Positions 1-5,798 of a stretch of 5,798 nt of DNA are shown one piece after another. Below the pieces are notes generated by a model. It ran no database searches and was not told the DNA's origin. It worked only from the letters and a program-made list of their open reading frames with translations. The translations under genes and the position numbers were made by a program. This DNA is from an uncultured Oscillospiraceae bacterium. Lineage in GTDB: Bacteria; Bacillota; Clostridia; Oscillospirales; Oscillospiraceae. The DNA lies in NCBI GenBank assembly GCA_905205085.1, contig CAJLCG010000119.1, positions 1 to 5,798 of the forward strand, given 5' to 3'. Position 1 is the stretch's first letter, and the number at the start of each line of letters is the position of its first letter.

Positions 1-2065
1 AGGTGCGGCGGGTGACGTTCATCTTGCTCTGGTCGGTATTGTGGCAGACGGGACACTCCCACTGGAAATCATCGTTAATGGTGATCTCGCCGTCGTAGCC
101 GCAGCACTGGCAGTAATCGCTCTTGGTGTTGAACTCAGCGTACTGGATGTTGTCGTAGATGAACTTGACAACCTCCTTCAGGGCCTCCAGGTTGTGGCGC
201 ATATTGGGGATCTCCACATAGGAGATACAGCCACCGGTGGAAATCTTCTGGAACTGGCTCTCGAAGGTGAACTTGTCGAAGGCATCGATGTGCTCCCGCA
301 CGTCCACGTGGTAGCTGTTGGTGTAGTAGCCCTTGTCGGTCACATCGGGGATGGAGCCAAAGCGCTCCTTATCGATGCGGGCAAAGCGGTAGCACAGGCT
401 CTCGGCGGGAGTGCCGTAGAGGGCAAACCCGATGTTGGTCTCCTTCTTCCAATCATCACAGGCCTTGCGCAGACGGGCCATCACCTTCTGGGCAAACTCC
501 TGGCCGCCAGGCTGGGTGTGGCTGACGCCCTTCATGAGCTTGGTCACCTCATAGAGACCGATGTAGCCCAGAGAGATGGAGGAGTAGCCGCCGTAGAGCA
601 GGGGCTCGATGGGAGCGCCCTTGGGCAGGCGGGCAATGGCACCGTACTGCCAGTGGATGGGGCTGGAGTCGGAGTGGACGTTCTTCAGGGCATTGTGGCG
701 GCACATGAGAGCTTCAAAGCACAGCTGCAGGCGCTCATCCAGCAGGGACCAGAACTTCTCCTCGTTTCCGCCGGCCAGAATACCGATCTGGGGCAGGTTC
801 AGGGAGACCACGCCCTGATTGAAGCGGCCCTCAAACTTGTAGTTGCCGTTCTCGTCCTTCCAGGGAGACAGGAAGGAGCGGCAGCCCATGGGAGAGAACA
901 CATTGCCCTCGTAGTTCTCCCGCATCTTCTTGGCGGAGATATAGTCGGGGTACATCCGCTTGGCGGAGCACTTGACGGCCAGCTCGGTAATATAGTCGTA
1001 CTTGCCGCCCTTGAGGCAGTTGTGCTCATCCAGCACGTAGACCAGCTTGGGGAAGGCGGGGGTAATATACACGCCCTTCTCATTCTTAATGCCCTCCAGA
1101 CGCTGGCGCAGCACCTCCTCCACGATCATGGCGTTCTCCTCCAGATAGGGGTCCCCCTCCTGGAGATTGAGGAAGAGGGTCACAAAGGGAGACTGGCCGT
1201 TGGTGGTCATGAGGGTGTTGATCTGGTACTGGATGGTCTGCACGCCGCTCTTGAGCTCGTCCCGCACCCGGTCGTCCACCAGGCGCTCCACGGTGGCCTC
1301 GTCCACCAGACCGGCGCACTCGTAGGCGATGTGCTTGCGGAACTTCTCCCGGCTGCGGCGCAGGTACTTGCCCAGGTGGCTCATATCCACGCTCTGGCCG
1401 CCGTACTGGTTGGAGGCCACACAGGCGATGATCTGGGTGGTGACGGTGCAGGCCACCTGGAAGCTCTTGGGGGACTCGATGAGCTTGCCGTTCATGACGG
1501 TGCCATTATCCAGCATGTCGCCGATGTTGATGAGGCAGCAGTTAAAGATGGGCTGGATGAAGTAGTCGGCATCGTGGAAGTGGATGGCGCCCTCGTCGTG
1601 GGCCTTGGAGATATACTCGGGCAGCAGGATGCGGCGGGTCAGATCCCGGCTCACCTCACCGGCGATGTAATCCCGCTGGGTGGCAGCGATCATGGTGTTC
1701 TTATTGGAGTTCTCCTCGGCCAGCTCCTTGTTCTCGTTGCGCAGCAGGGAGAGGATGGACTCATCGGTGGTGTTCTGCTTGCGCACCAGGGCACGGGTGT
1801 AGCGGTAGATGATGTAGGTCTTGGCCAGATAGAACTTATTCTCATTCACCAGGCCCTGCTCCACCAGGTCCTGGATCTCCTCCACAGGCAGCTTGTCCCG
1901 GCCCAGGTCCTCAATGCGGCGGACAATGGCCTCGATGCGGTCCTGACTCAGCCGCTCCTCCTCGGAGACCTCGGCGTTGGCCTTCTGGATGGCAGTAACG
2001 ATCTTATTGCGGTCGTACTCCACAACGGAGCCGTCACGCTTGATCACTTTCATGTTGGCACTCAT
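1..2065 (-). CDS. nrdD: Anaerobic (class III) ribonucleoside-triphosphate reductase, 3' end missing
   Basis: This enzyme reduces ribonucleoside triphosphates to dNTPs without oxygen, using a glycyl radical installed by the activase NrdG, in the cytosol. 688 residues are readable. Residues about 5-95 form an ATP-cone (KVIKRDGS at 6-13), the allosteric dATP/ATP sensor. The reductase core follows, with IHFHD at 161-165, FNCC with C176/C177 (the position of the conserved active-site Cys), SNQYGGQS at 218-225, NGQSPFVT at 289-296, MGCRS with C395 (matching the thiyl-radical Cys) and GTPAES at 551-556. Near the C-terminus are two zinc pairs, C652/C655 and C671/C674. The readable part ends in NVTRRT. 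In the family the glycyl-radical motif (RxxCGY-like) follows directly, so the radical Gly and roughly 20-40 residues lie outside the window. The start ATG at 2065 has an AAGGAG seven bases upstream. A second in-frame ATG (residue 5) is less well placed. Transcription diverges from mnmA. nrdG probably follows off the left edge, but this is not seen. Confidence 0.97.
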   Translation of the reverse strand, partial: MSANMKVIKRDGSVVEYDRNKIVTAIQKANAEVSEEERLSQDRIEAIVRRIEDLGRDKLPVEEIQDLVEQGLVNENKFYLAKTYIIYRYTRALVRKQNTTDESILSLLRNENKELAEENSNKNTMIAATQRDYIAGEVSRDLTRRILLPEYISKAHDEGAIHFHDADYFIQPIFNCCLINIGDMLDNGTVMNGKLIESPKSFQVACTVTTQIIACVASNQYGGQSVDMSHLGKYLRRSREKFRKHIAYECAGLVDEATVERLVDDRVRDELKSGVQTIQYQINTLMTTNGQSPFVTLFLNLQEGDPYLEENAMIVEEVLRQRLEGIKNEKGVYITPAFPKLVYVLDEHNCLKGGKYDYITELAVKCSAKRMYPDYISAKKMRENYEGNVFSPMGCRSFLSPWKDENGNYKFEGRFNQGVVSLNLPQIGILAGGNEEKFWSLLDERLQLCFEALMCRHNALKNVHSDSSPIHWQYGAIARLPKGAPIEPLLYGGYSSISLGYIGLYEVTKLMKGVSHTQPGGQEFAQKVMARLRKACDDWKKETNIGFALYGTPAESLCYRFARIDKERFGSIPDVTDKGYYTNSYHVDVREHIDAFDKFTFESQFQKISTGGCISYVEIPNMRHNLEALKEVVKFIYDNIQYAEFNTKSDYCQCCGYDGEITINDDFQWECPVCHNTDQSKMNVTRRT

Positions 2066-2072
2066 GGGCGCT

Positions 2073-2078
2073 CTCCTT
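2073..2078 (-). promoter_or_regulatory. Ribosome binding site of nrdD
   Basis: Read on the minus strand, AAGGAG stands seven bases before the ATG at 2065. It supports the start giving MSANMKVIKRDG over the internal Met at residue 5, which would sit 19 bases from the same site. Confidence 0.85.
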
Positions 2079-2103
2079 CTCTTTCGTGATGTGGATATGG
2101 AAA

Positions 2104-2119
2104 GCCGGGCAGCCCCGGC
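2104..2119 (-). promoter_or_regulatory. GC-rich hairpin in the nrdD 5' leader
   Basis: The arms GCCGGG and CCCGGC pair perfectly around a four-base loop (GCTG on the transcript). On the minus strand the stem is followed by only three T residues and then CC. It lies between the predicted transcription start (about 2133) and the ribosome binding site. It could be a weak attenuator, an RNA-stabilising 5' structure or a chance palindrome in GC-rich DNA. The short T run argues against efficient termination. Confidence 0.45.
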
Positions 2120-2139
2120 CTTATTCGTAACGGTTTTTG

Positions 2140-2168
2140 ATTATAGCATGCTCCCCAAGCGCTGTCCA
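2140..2168 (-). promoter_or_regulatory. Sigma-A type promoter of nrdD
   Basis: On the minus strand a -35 TGGACA (2163-2168, five of six consensus bases) and a perfect -10 TATAAT (2140-2145) are separated by exactly 17 bases. The -10 is extended by an upstream TGC. The start of transcription should fall near 2133, giving a leader of about 67 nt. This is the strongest promoter-like sequence in the window, so regulation is presumably by repression. An NrdR-box-like site overlaps the -35. Confidence 0.85.
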
Positions 2169-2181
2169 CTACATATAGTGT
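2166..2181. promoter_or_regulatory. NrdR box (operator of nrdD)
   Basis: The 16-mer ccactacatatagtgt matches the published NrdR-box consensus acaCwAtATaTwGtgt at 14 of 16 positions, including all central conserved bases. It overlaps three bases of the nrdD -35 and extends upstream of it, where a bound repressor would block RNA polymerase. NrdR is the ATP-cone zinc-ribbon repressor that controls ribonucleotide reductase genes in most bacteria. The nrdR gene itself is not in the window. NrdR boxes usually occur in pairs; the candidate second site here (2198-2216) is weak. Confidence 0.8.
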
Positions 2182-2197
2182 CTTTCGGCAGTTTTTT

Positions 2198-2216
2198 CAT
2201 CTAGATATACCAGATG
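2198..2216. promoter_or_regulatory. Inverted repeat, possible degenerate second NrdR site
   Basis: The arms CATCT and AGATG flank nine bases containing AGATATA. A window starting at 2198 lies 32 bases (about three helical turns) upstream of the clear NrdR box, the spacing expected of paired boxes. It keeps CtAgATaTa of the core but matches only about 8 of 16 consensus bases. The symmetry and spacing are seen directly; a role in NrdR binding is inference. Confidence 0.35.
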
Positions 2217-2396
2217 TATTTTTTCTGGAAAATATCCGCCCAACTTTCTCCTTCTCAGACCGCTTTGCGCCGAATTTGTCGATTTTGGGAGCTATTTTCC
2301 CCTTTTTCCCCGGAATCTTTCCCTTTGTGCACTTTGTCCCGTTGGAATAATCCATACACGTTTTTCCCCAGGTTTTCCCGCTGAGTGGGCTTTTCA
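2217..2396. other. Pyrimidine-rich intergenic spacer without a gene
   Basis: The stretch between the nrdD control region and the mnmA promoter is dominated by T and C on the plus strand. It contains the palindrome TTTTC-TG-GAAAA at 2221-2232 and four related TTTTCCC(C) blocks at 2295-2302, 2303-2311, 2361-2369 and 2373-2379. A 66-codon minus-strand frame (2197-2397) crosses it, but it is lysine-rich, matches nothing I know and has no ribosome binding site. I see no convincing RNA gene, terminator or additional promoter here. Confidence 0.5.
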
Positions 2397-2425
2397 TTGC
2401 GTCTTGGGGTAAAATATGATATACT
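2397..2425 (+). promoter_or_regulatory. Probable promoter of mnmA
   Basis: An extended -10, TGA-TATACT (hexamer 2420-2425, five of six), is preceded by a weak -35 TTGCGT (2397-2402, three of six) at 17 bases. TATGAT at 2415-2420 is an alternative -10. Transcription would start near 2432, leaving a leader of about 42 nt. The weak -35 is typical of extended -10 promoters and suggests modest constitutive expression. Confidence 0.6.
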
Positions 2426-2442
2426 TTCCCTTGATTTTACCG

Positions 2443-2459
2443 GCCGCCCGGCGGCTTTT
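2443..2459 (+). promoter_or_regulatory. Small GC hairpin with T run just before the mnmA ribosome binding site
   Basis: GCCGC (2443-2447) and GCGGC (2451-2455) pair across the loop CCG and are followed by TTTT directly adjoining the AAGGAGGT. It resembles a miniature intrinsic terminator placed inside the leader. The five-base stem and four-T tail are too short for strong termination. A role in attenuation or in keeping the ribosome binding site single-stranded is possible but unproven. Confidence 0.3.
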
Positions 2460-2467
2460 AAGGAGGT
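2460..2467 (+). promoter_or_regulatory. Ribosome binding site that selects the TTG start of mnmA
   Basis: AAGGAGGT is a near-perfect anti-16S match ending six bases before TTG at 2474. The first in-frame ATG (codon 8, at 2495) would be 27 bases away and leaves no residues before the SGGVDSS loop except Met, so TTG is the likelier start. Confidence 0.85.
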
Positions 2468-2473
2468 AACCGT

Positions 2474-3565
2474 TTGAATCCCATTGCGGCAGCCATGAGC
2501 GGCGGCGTGGACAGTTCCGCCGCCGTCTGGCTCTTACAGCAGGCGGGCTACGATCCGGTGGGCTTTACCATGTCCCTGTTCTCGCCCGACGCCCTGCCCC
2601 CCGCCCAGCGCTCCCAGTGCCACACCGCCCGGGACGTGGCTGACGCCCAGGCGGTGGCTCAGCGTCTCTCCATCCCCCACCACACCCTGGACCTGTCGGA
2701 AGCCTTCCGCCGGGAGGTGATGGACCCCTTTGTCCAGGCCTATGAGCAGGGCCAGACCCCCAATCCCTGCGTGCTGTGCAACCGGGCCATCAAATTCGGC
2801 GCTCTGCTCCAGGCGGCCCAGGAGATGGGCTGTCCCCTGCTGGCCACCGGCCACTACGCACAGATCGAGCAGGACAGCGGCTCGGGCCGCTGGCTTTTGA
2901 AAAAGGCCCTCCACCCGGACAAGGACCAGAGCTATGTGCTGTGGACCCTCACCCAGCAGCAGCTCTCCGCCACCCGCTTTCCCCTGGGGCGTCTTTCCAA
3001 GGAGGAGATCCGCGCCATTGCCCTGGAGCAGGGGCTAGTCAGCGCCCGGAAGAGCGACAGTCAGGACATCTGCTTTGTCCCGGATGGGGACTATGCCTCC
3101 TTTATTTGTCACCACACCGGGAAAGACTACCCGTCAGGCGACTTTGTTGATTCCCAGGGCAATGTTCTTGGCCGCCACCAGGGTATCATTCACTACACCA
3201 TGGGCCAGCGGCGGGGGTTGGGGGTTTCCTCCAACCAGGGACGGCTGTATGTGACCGGTCTGAGTCCGGAGCATAACACCGTTACCCTGGGCTCCAACGA
3301 CGCCCTGTTCCACCGCAGTCTCACCGCCGGACAACTCAATCTCATCGCGGTGGAGCGGCTGGATCAGCCCATCCAGGTGCGCGCCAAGGTGCGCTACCGC
3401 ATGACGGAGCAGCCCGCCACCCTGGAGCAGACCGGGCCGGATACCGCCCTTCTCACCTTCCATCAGCCTCAGCGCGCCATCACCCCCGGCCAGTCGGTGG
3501 TCTTTTACCAGGACGACGTGGTGCTGGGCGGCGGCGTGATTTTATCAGGAGAGGATTTCGTATGA
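2474..3565 (+). CDS. mnmA: tRNA-uridine 2-sulfurtransferase (s2U34 thiouridylase)
   Basis: This cytosolic enzyme adenylates C2 of wobble uridine 34 in Lys, Glu and Gln tRNAs and replaces the oxygen with sulfur from a persulfide relay. The 363 residues match the usual family length (about 360). The N-terminal ATP-pyrophosphatase loop SGGVDSS lies at 9-15. The motif TPNPCVLCN places the first catalytic Cys at 99 (with C102 nearby). GHYA is at 126-129. KSDSQDICFVP places the second, persulfide-carrying Cys at 200. GQRRGLG at 244-250 leads into the central and C-terminal beta-barrel domains that grip the tRNA. The start is TTG, set by a strong ribosome binding site six bases upstream. The stop TGA overlaps the ATG of the next gene (ATGA), indicating co-transcription and likely translational coupling. 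No defects are seen. The sulfur donor (an IscS-type desulfurase) is not in the window. Confidence 0.96.
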   Translation: MNPIAAAMSGGVDSSAAVWLLQQAGYDPVGFTMSLFSPDALPPAQRSQCHTARDVADAQAVAQRLSIPHHTLDLSEAFRREVMDPFVQAYEQGQTPNPCVLCNRAIKFGALLQAAQEMGCPLLATGHYAQIEQDSGSGRWLLKKALHPDKDQSYVLWTLTQQQLSATRFPLGRLSKEEIRAIALEQGLVSARKSDSQDICFVPDGDYASFICHHTGKDYPSGDFVDSQGNVLGRHQGIIHYTMGQRRGLGVSSNQGRLYVTGLSPEHNTVTLGSNDALFHRSLTAGQLNLIAVERLDQPIQVRAKVRYRMTEQPATLEQTGPDTALLTFHQPQRAITPGQSVVFYQDDVVLGGGVILSGEDFV

Positions 3566-3864
3566 GTAAGACAAAACATAAAAAACGCCACCCGCAAGGA
3601 AAGCGGGGCTACACCCCCACTCCGCCGCCGGAGTCTGAGTTCGCCAATGACGGCAAGAGCAAGCGGATGAACCCCGCTGCCCGCAACCTGATGTTTGTCT
3701 CCCTGATCTGTCTGGCCATCTCAGAGATCCTTGTGCGCAAGGAGCTCCTTTCTGAGGTCGTCTCCCTGGTCATCAGCATCGTGGCTCTGGTTGCACTGGT
3801 GGCCGCTTTGTATCTTCAGTTCCGCAGGCCGGACGGCAGCTCCCAGGGTCGCCCCAGACTGTGA
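3562..3864 (+). CDS. Small two-helix membrane protein of unknown function
   Basis: I do not recognise this 100-residue protein. Residues 1-41 are hydrophilic and strongly basic (11 Lys/Arg plus two His) with a proline run at 19-23, so this tail should stay in the cytoplasm. Two hydrophobic segments follow, about 42-57 (NLMFVSLICLAISEIL) and 65-86 (rich in Val, Leu, Ala), joined by a short charged turn. The C-terminus (RRPDGSSQGRPRL) is also basic, giving a predicted N-in/C-in hairpin. There is no signal-peptidase site and no catalytic motif. The ATG overlaps the mnmA stop by four bases, and AGGAG/GAGGA motifs at 3547-3555 lie inside the end of mnmA, so it is probably translated together with mnmA. 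That linkage is the only clue to its role. A nucleic-acid-binding cytoplasmic tail is possible but speculative. Confidence 0.8.
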   Translation: MSKTKHKKRHPQGKRGYTPTPPPESEFANDGKSKRMNPAARNLMFVSLICLAISEILVRKELLSEVVSLVISIVALVALVAALYLQFRRPDGSSQGRPRL

Positions 3865-3903
3865 CCTTCCCCTTGACGCCATGGATTTCTGAGCGCATGG
3901 CCC

Positions 3904-3932
3904 TTGTATTTTCCCATGGGGTAATATATAAT
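3904..3932 (+). promoter_or_regulatory. Promoter for the 3986-4834 / metG transcription unit
   Basis: A perfect -10 TATAAT (3927-3932) is preceded at 17 bases by a partial -35 TTGTAT (3904-3909, three of six). The start of transcription should lie near 3939, giving a leader of about 47 nt. It separates the mnmA pair from the downstream pair, although no strong terminator lies between them, so read-through from mnmA is also possible. Confidence 0.65.
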
Positions 3933-3933
3933 T

Positions 3934-3945
3934 GGATAGTTATCC
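3934..3945. promoter_or_regulatory. Perfect inverted repeat at the transcription start, possible operator
   Basis: GGATA-gt-TATCC is centred on the predicted transcription start, two bases downstream of the -10. The position suits a repressor operator; it could equally be chance. I do not recognise it as the site of a known regulator. Confidence 0.35.
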
Positions 3946-3947
3946 CT

Positions 3948-3978
3948 GGACAGGCTCCTCTGTCCCTTGGTTTAGGAG
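3948..3978 (+). promoter_or_regulatory. Leader hairpin with a loop complementary to the Shine-Dalgarno, possible pseudoknot
   Basis: GGACAG (3948-3953) and CTGTCC (3960-3965) form a perfect six-base stem with the loop GCTCCT. Five loop bases, CTCCT (3955-3959), are complementary to AGGAG (3974-3978) of the downstream ribosome binding site. A one-base first loop, no base between the stems and an eight-base last loop give the proportions of a classical H-type pseudoknot. Separately, TTGG (3967-3970) and CCAA (3980-3983) could hold the ribosome binding site in a loop. The pairings are seen in the sequence; folding and translational control are inference. Confidence 0.35.
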
Positions 3979-3979
3979 G
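3974..3979 (+). promoter_or_regulatory. Ribosome binding site that selects the ATG at 3986
   Basis: A full AGGAGG ends six bases before the ATG. The reading frame is open upstream to a TTG at 3932, but that codon overlaps the -10 and could not be transcribed from this promoter, so the shorter start is chosen. Confidence 0.85.
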
Positions 3980-3985
3980 CCAATT

Positions 3986-4834
3986 ATGAGAAAAGACTTT
4001 GCCTTGCCGGCCCTGGCCCTGGTGGGCGGCGCGGCGGGCTTTGCGGTACGTCTGTGGCAGCGCTCTTCTGCCCTGGACCCCGCTACCAACCTGTTTATCC
4101 ACGGCGCTCCCGCCACCTGGGCGCTGCTGGCTCTGACGGCAGTGGTCGCTGTTCTGGCTCTGGTCCTGTGTCCCGGCGGGCGTACCTTCTCCGAAGGAGA
4201 GGCGGACAAAGCCTTCCAGTGCCCCTCCAGCGGCTATATGACCCTGATGGTCATCGCCGCCATGGGCTTTCTGGCCTCGGCTGTGGCCGGTGTTCCCCAG
4301 CTGATGGAGGATCTGCGTGCCTGGCAGGCCGATCCCTCCCGCCATCTGCTGCCTGCCGCTCTGGCGCTGTCCATCCTGGGCTGCGTGGCCGGAGCCATCG
4401 GCTCTCTGGTGCTGGGCAAGTCCAACTACCGGGCTGTGTCCGGTGAGCAGGTGCGCCTGGCGGCCACCCTTCCGGCCTACGCCGCCCTGCCCTGGCTTAT
4501 TCGGCTCTACCAGGTCTACTCCAGCGACCCGGTCCTGCTCAATTCCTTTGTCCCCCTGCTGGCCGCAGTCTTTCTGCTGCTGGCCCTTCACGGTCAGGCG
4601 GCCTTCTTCTACCGCCGCCCCCGCTGCCGCAGCTTCACGGTCTTTGCCGTGATGGGGGTCTACTTTGGGCTCACCGCCCTGGCCGACCGCCTGTCTCTGT
4701 TCGATTCCCTGCTGGCAATTTCTTTTGTTGTGTGTACCTTCGGCGCTCTGACGGCTCTGTCCGCCCGGCGTTTTTCTCCCACCCCTCTGGGACCGCGAAT
4801 GCCCCAAGAGGATGTGGATGATGGAACAATTTGA
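3986..4834 (+). CDS. Polytopic membrane protein of unknown function
   Basis: I do not recognise this 282-residue protein. It is very hydrophobic, with about seven or eight predicted membrane segments near residues 5-23, 42-62, 83-103, 122-145, 159-177, 185-207, 216-234 and 241-260. It ends in a short acidic tail (PQEDVDDGTI). The connecting loops are short and carry scattered charges (RTFSEGEADK at 66-75, QLMEDLRAWQ at 105-114, FYRRPRCR at 208-215). I see no transporter signature, ATP-binding site or catalytic motif. The start ATG has a full AGGAGG six bases upstream. Its own promoter and a structured leader precede it, and metG begins 21 bases after its stop, so the two genes very likely share a transcript. 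The conjunction with metG could hint at amino-acid or envelope physiology, but nothing in the sequence shows this. Confidence 0.85.
   Translation: MRKDFALPALALVGGAAGFAVRLWQRSSALDPATNLFIHGAPATWALLALTAVVAVLALVLCPGGRTFSEGEADKAFQCPSSGYMTLMVIAAMGFLASAVAGVPQLMEDLRAWQADPSRHLLPAALALSILGCVAGAIGSLVLGKSNYRAVSGEQVRLAATLPAYAALPWLIRLYQVYSSDPVLLNSFVPLLAAVFLLLALHGQAAFFYRRPRCRSFTVFAVMGVYFGLTALADRLSLFDSLLAISFVVCTFGALTALSARRFSPTPLGPRMPQEDVDDGTI

Positions 4835-5798
<964 letters not shown>

Noticed and set aside
41..2089. A 682-codon plus-strand frame lying antisense to nrdD
   Set aside because: It is a shadow of the GC-rich codon bias of nrdD. Its translation is a low-complexity Leu/Val/Gly/His-rich sequence without domains, while the minus strand gives an NrdD with all motifs in order.
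2145..2152. AGCATGCT palindrome between the -10 and -35 of nrdD, as an operator
   Set aside because: An eight-base palindrome is common by chance and it forms part of the extended -10 context; the NrdR box is the better explanation for control.
2377..2394. CCCGC-tga-GTGGG followed by CTTTT as an intrinsic terminator
   Set aside because: The stem has five pairs, one of them G-U, and there is no plus-strand gene upstream whose transcript it could end; it lies before the mnmA promoter -10.
2197..2397. A 66-codon minus-strand frame in the intergenic region, Lys-rich
   Set aside because: No ribosome binding site before the ATG at 2397, no recognisable motif, and the composition follows directly from the pyrimidine-rich plus strand.
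3878..3901. Inverted repeat GCCATG-N12-CATGGC after the small membrane gene, as a possible terminator
   Set aside because: The stem is only six base pairs with a 12-base loop, and the following sequence (ccttgtatttt) is not a proper T run; it also reaches almost to the next -35. Termination here is not supported.
3932..3985. An 18-residue N-terminal extension of the 3986-4834 protein from a TTG at 3932
   Set aside because: The TTG overlaps the -10 hexamer and has no ribosome binding site, whereas the ATG at 3986 has AGGAGG at six bases.
3773..4807. A 344-codon minus-strand frame opposite the membrane protein gene
   Set aside because: Gln/Gly/Arg-rich low-complexity translation. The plus-strand frame has a promoter, a full ribosome binding site and a coherent membrane-helix pattern.

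Overview
The window looks like chromosomal DNA from a GC-rich anaerobic Firmicute, most likely a gut Clostridia of the Oscillospiraceae type (Flavonifractor/Intestinimonas-like). This is inferred from the oxygen-sensitive class III ribonucleotide reductase, the strong AGGAGG ribosome binding sites, the sigma-A type promoters, a TTG start codon and the C/G-ending codon bias. I see no transposase, integrase, phage gene, CRISPR array, rRNA or tRNA.

Layout. Positions 1-2065 (minus strand) hold nrdD, the anaerobic ribonucleoside-triphosphate reductase. It is cut by the window edge about two residues before the expected glycyl-radical site. Positions 2066-2473 are a divergent intergenic region. It carries a near-consensus promoter for nrdD, an NrdR-box-like operator touching its -35, a leader hairpin, a pyrimidine-rich spacer and the mnmA promoter. 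Positions 2474-3565 (plus) hold mnmA, the tRNA-uridine 2-sulfurtransferase. It overlaps by four bases (ATGA) a 100-residue unrecognised two-helix membrane protein (3562-3864). A new promoter near 3904-3932 then drives a second unrecognised polytopic membrane protein (3986-4834). Twenty-one bases later metG, methionyl-tRNA synthetase (4856 to beyond the window), begins.

How it fits together. nrdD makes dNTPs under anaerobic conditions and appears to be repressed by NrdR when dATP is high. The rightward genes are a translation cluster (tRNA wobble thiolation, methionine charging) with two membrane proteins of unknown role. I find no undescribed multi-gene system. The most unusual signals are regulatory: the NrdR operator and promoter architecture of nrdD, and a compact set of three inverted repeats in the leader of the 3986-4834 gene. 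One of these has a loop complementary to the Shine-Dalgarno sequence, in a geometry compatible with an H-type pseudoknot.
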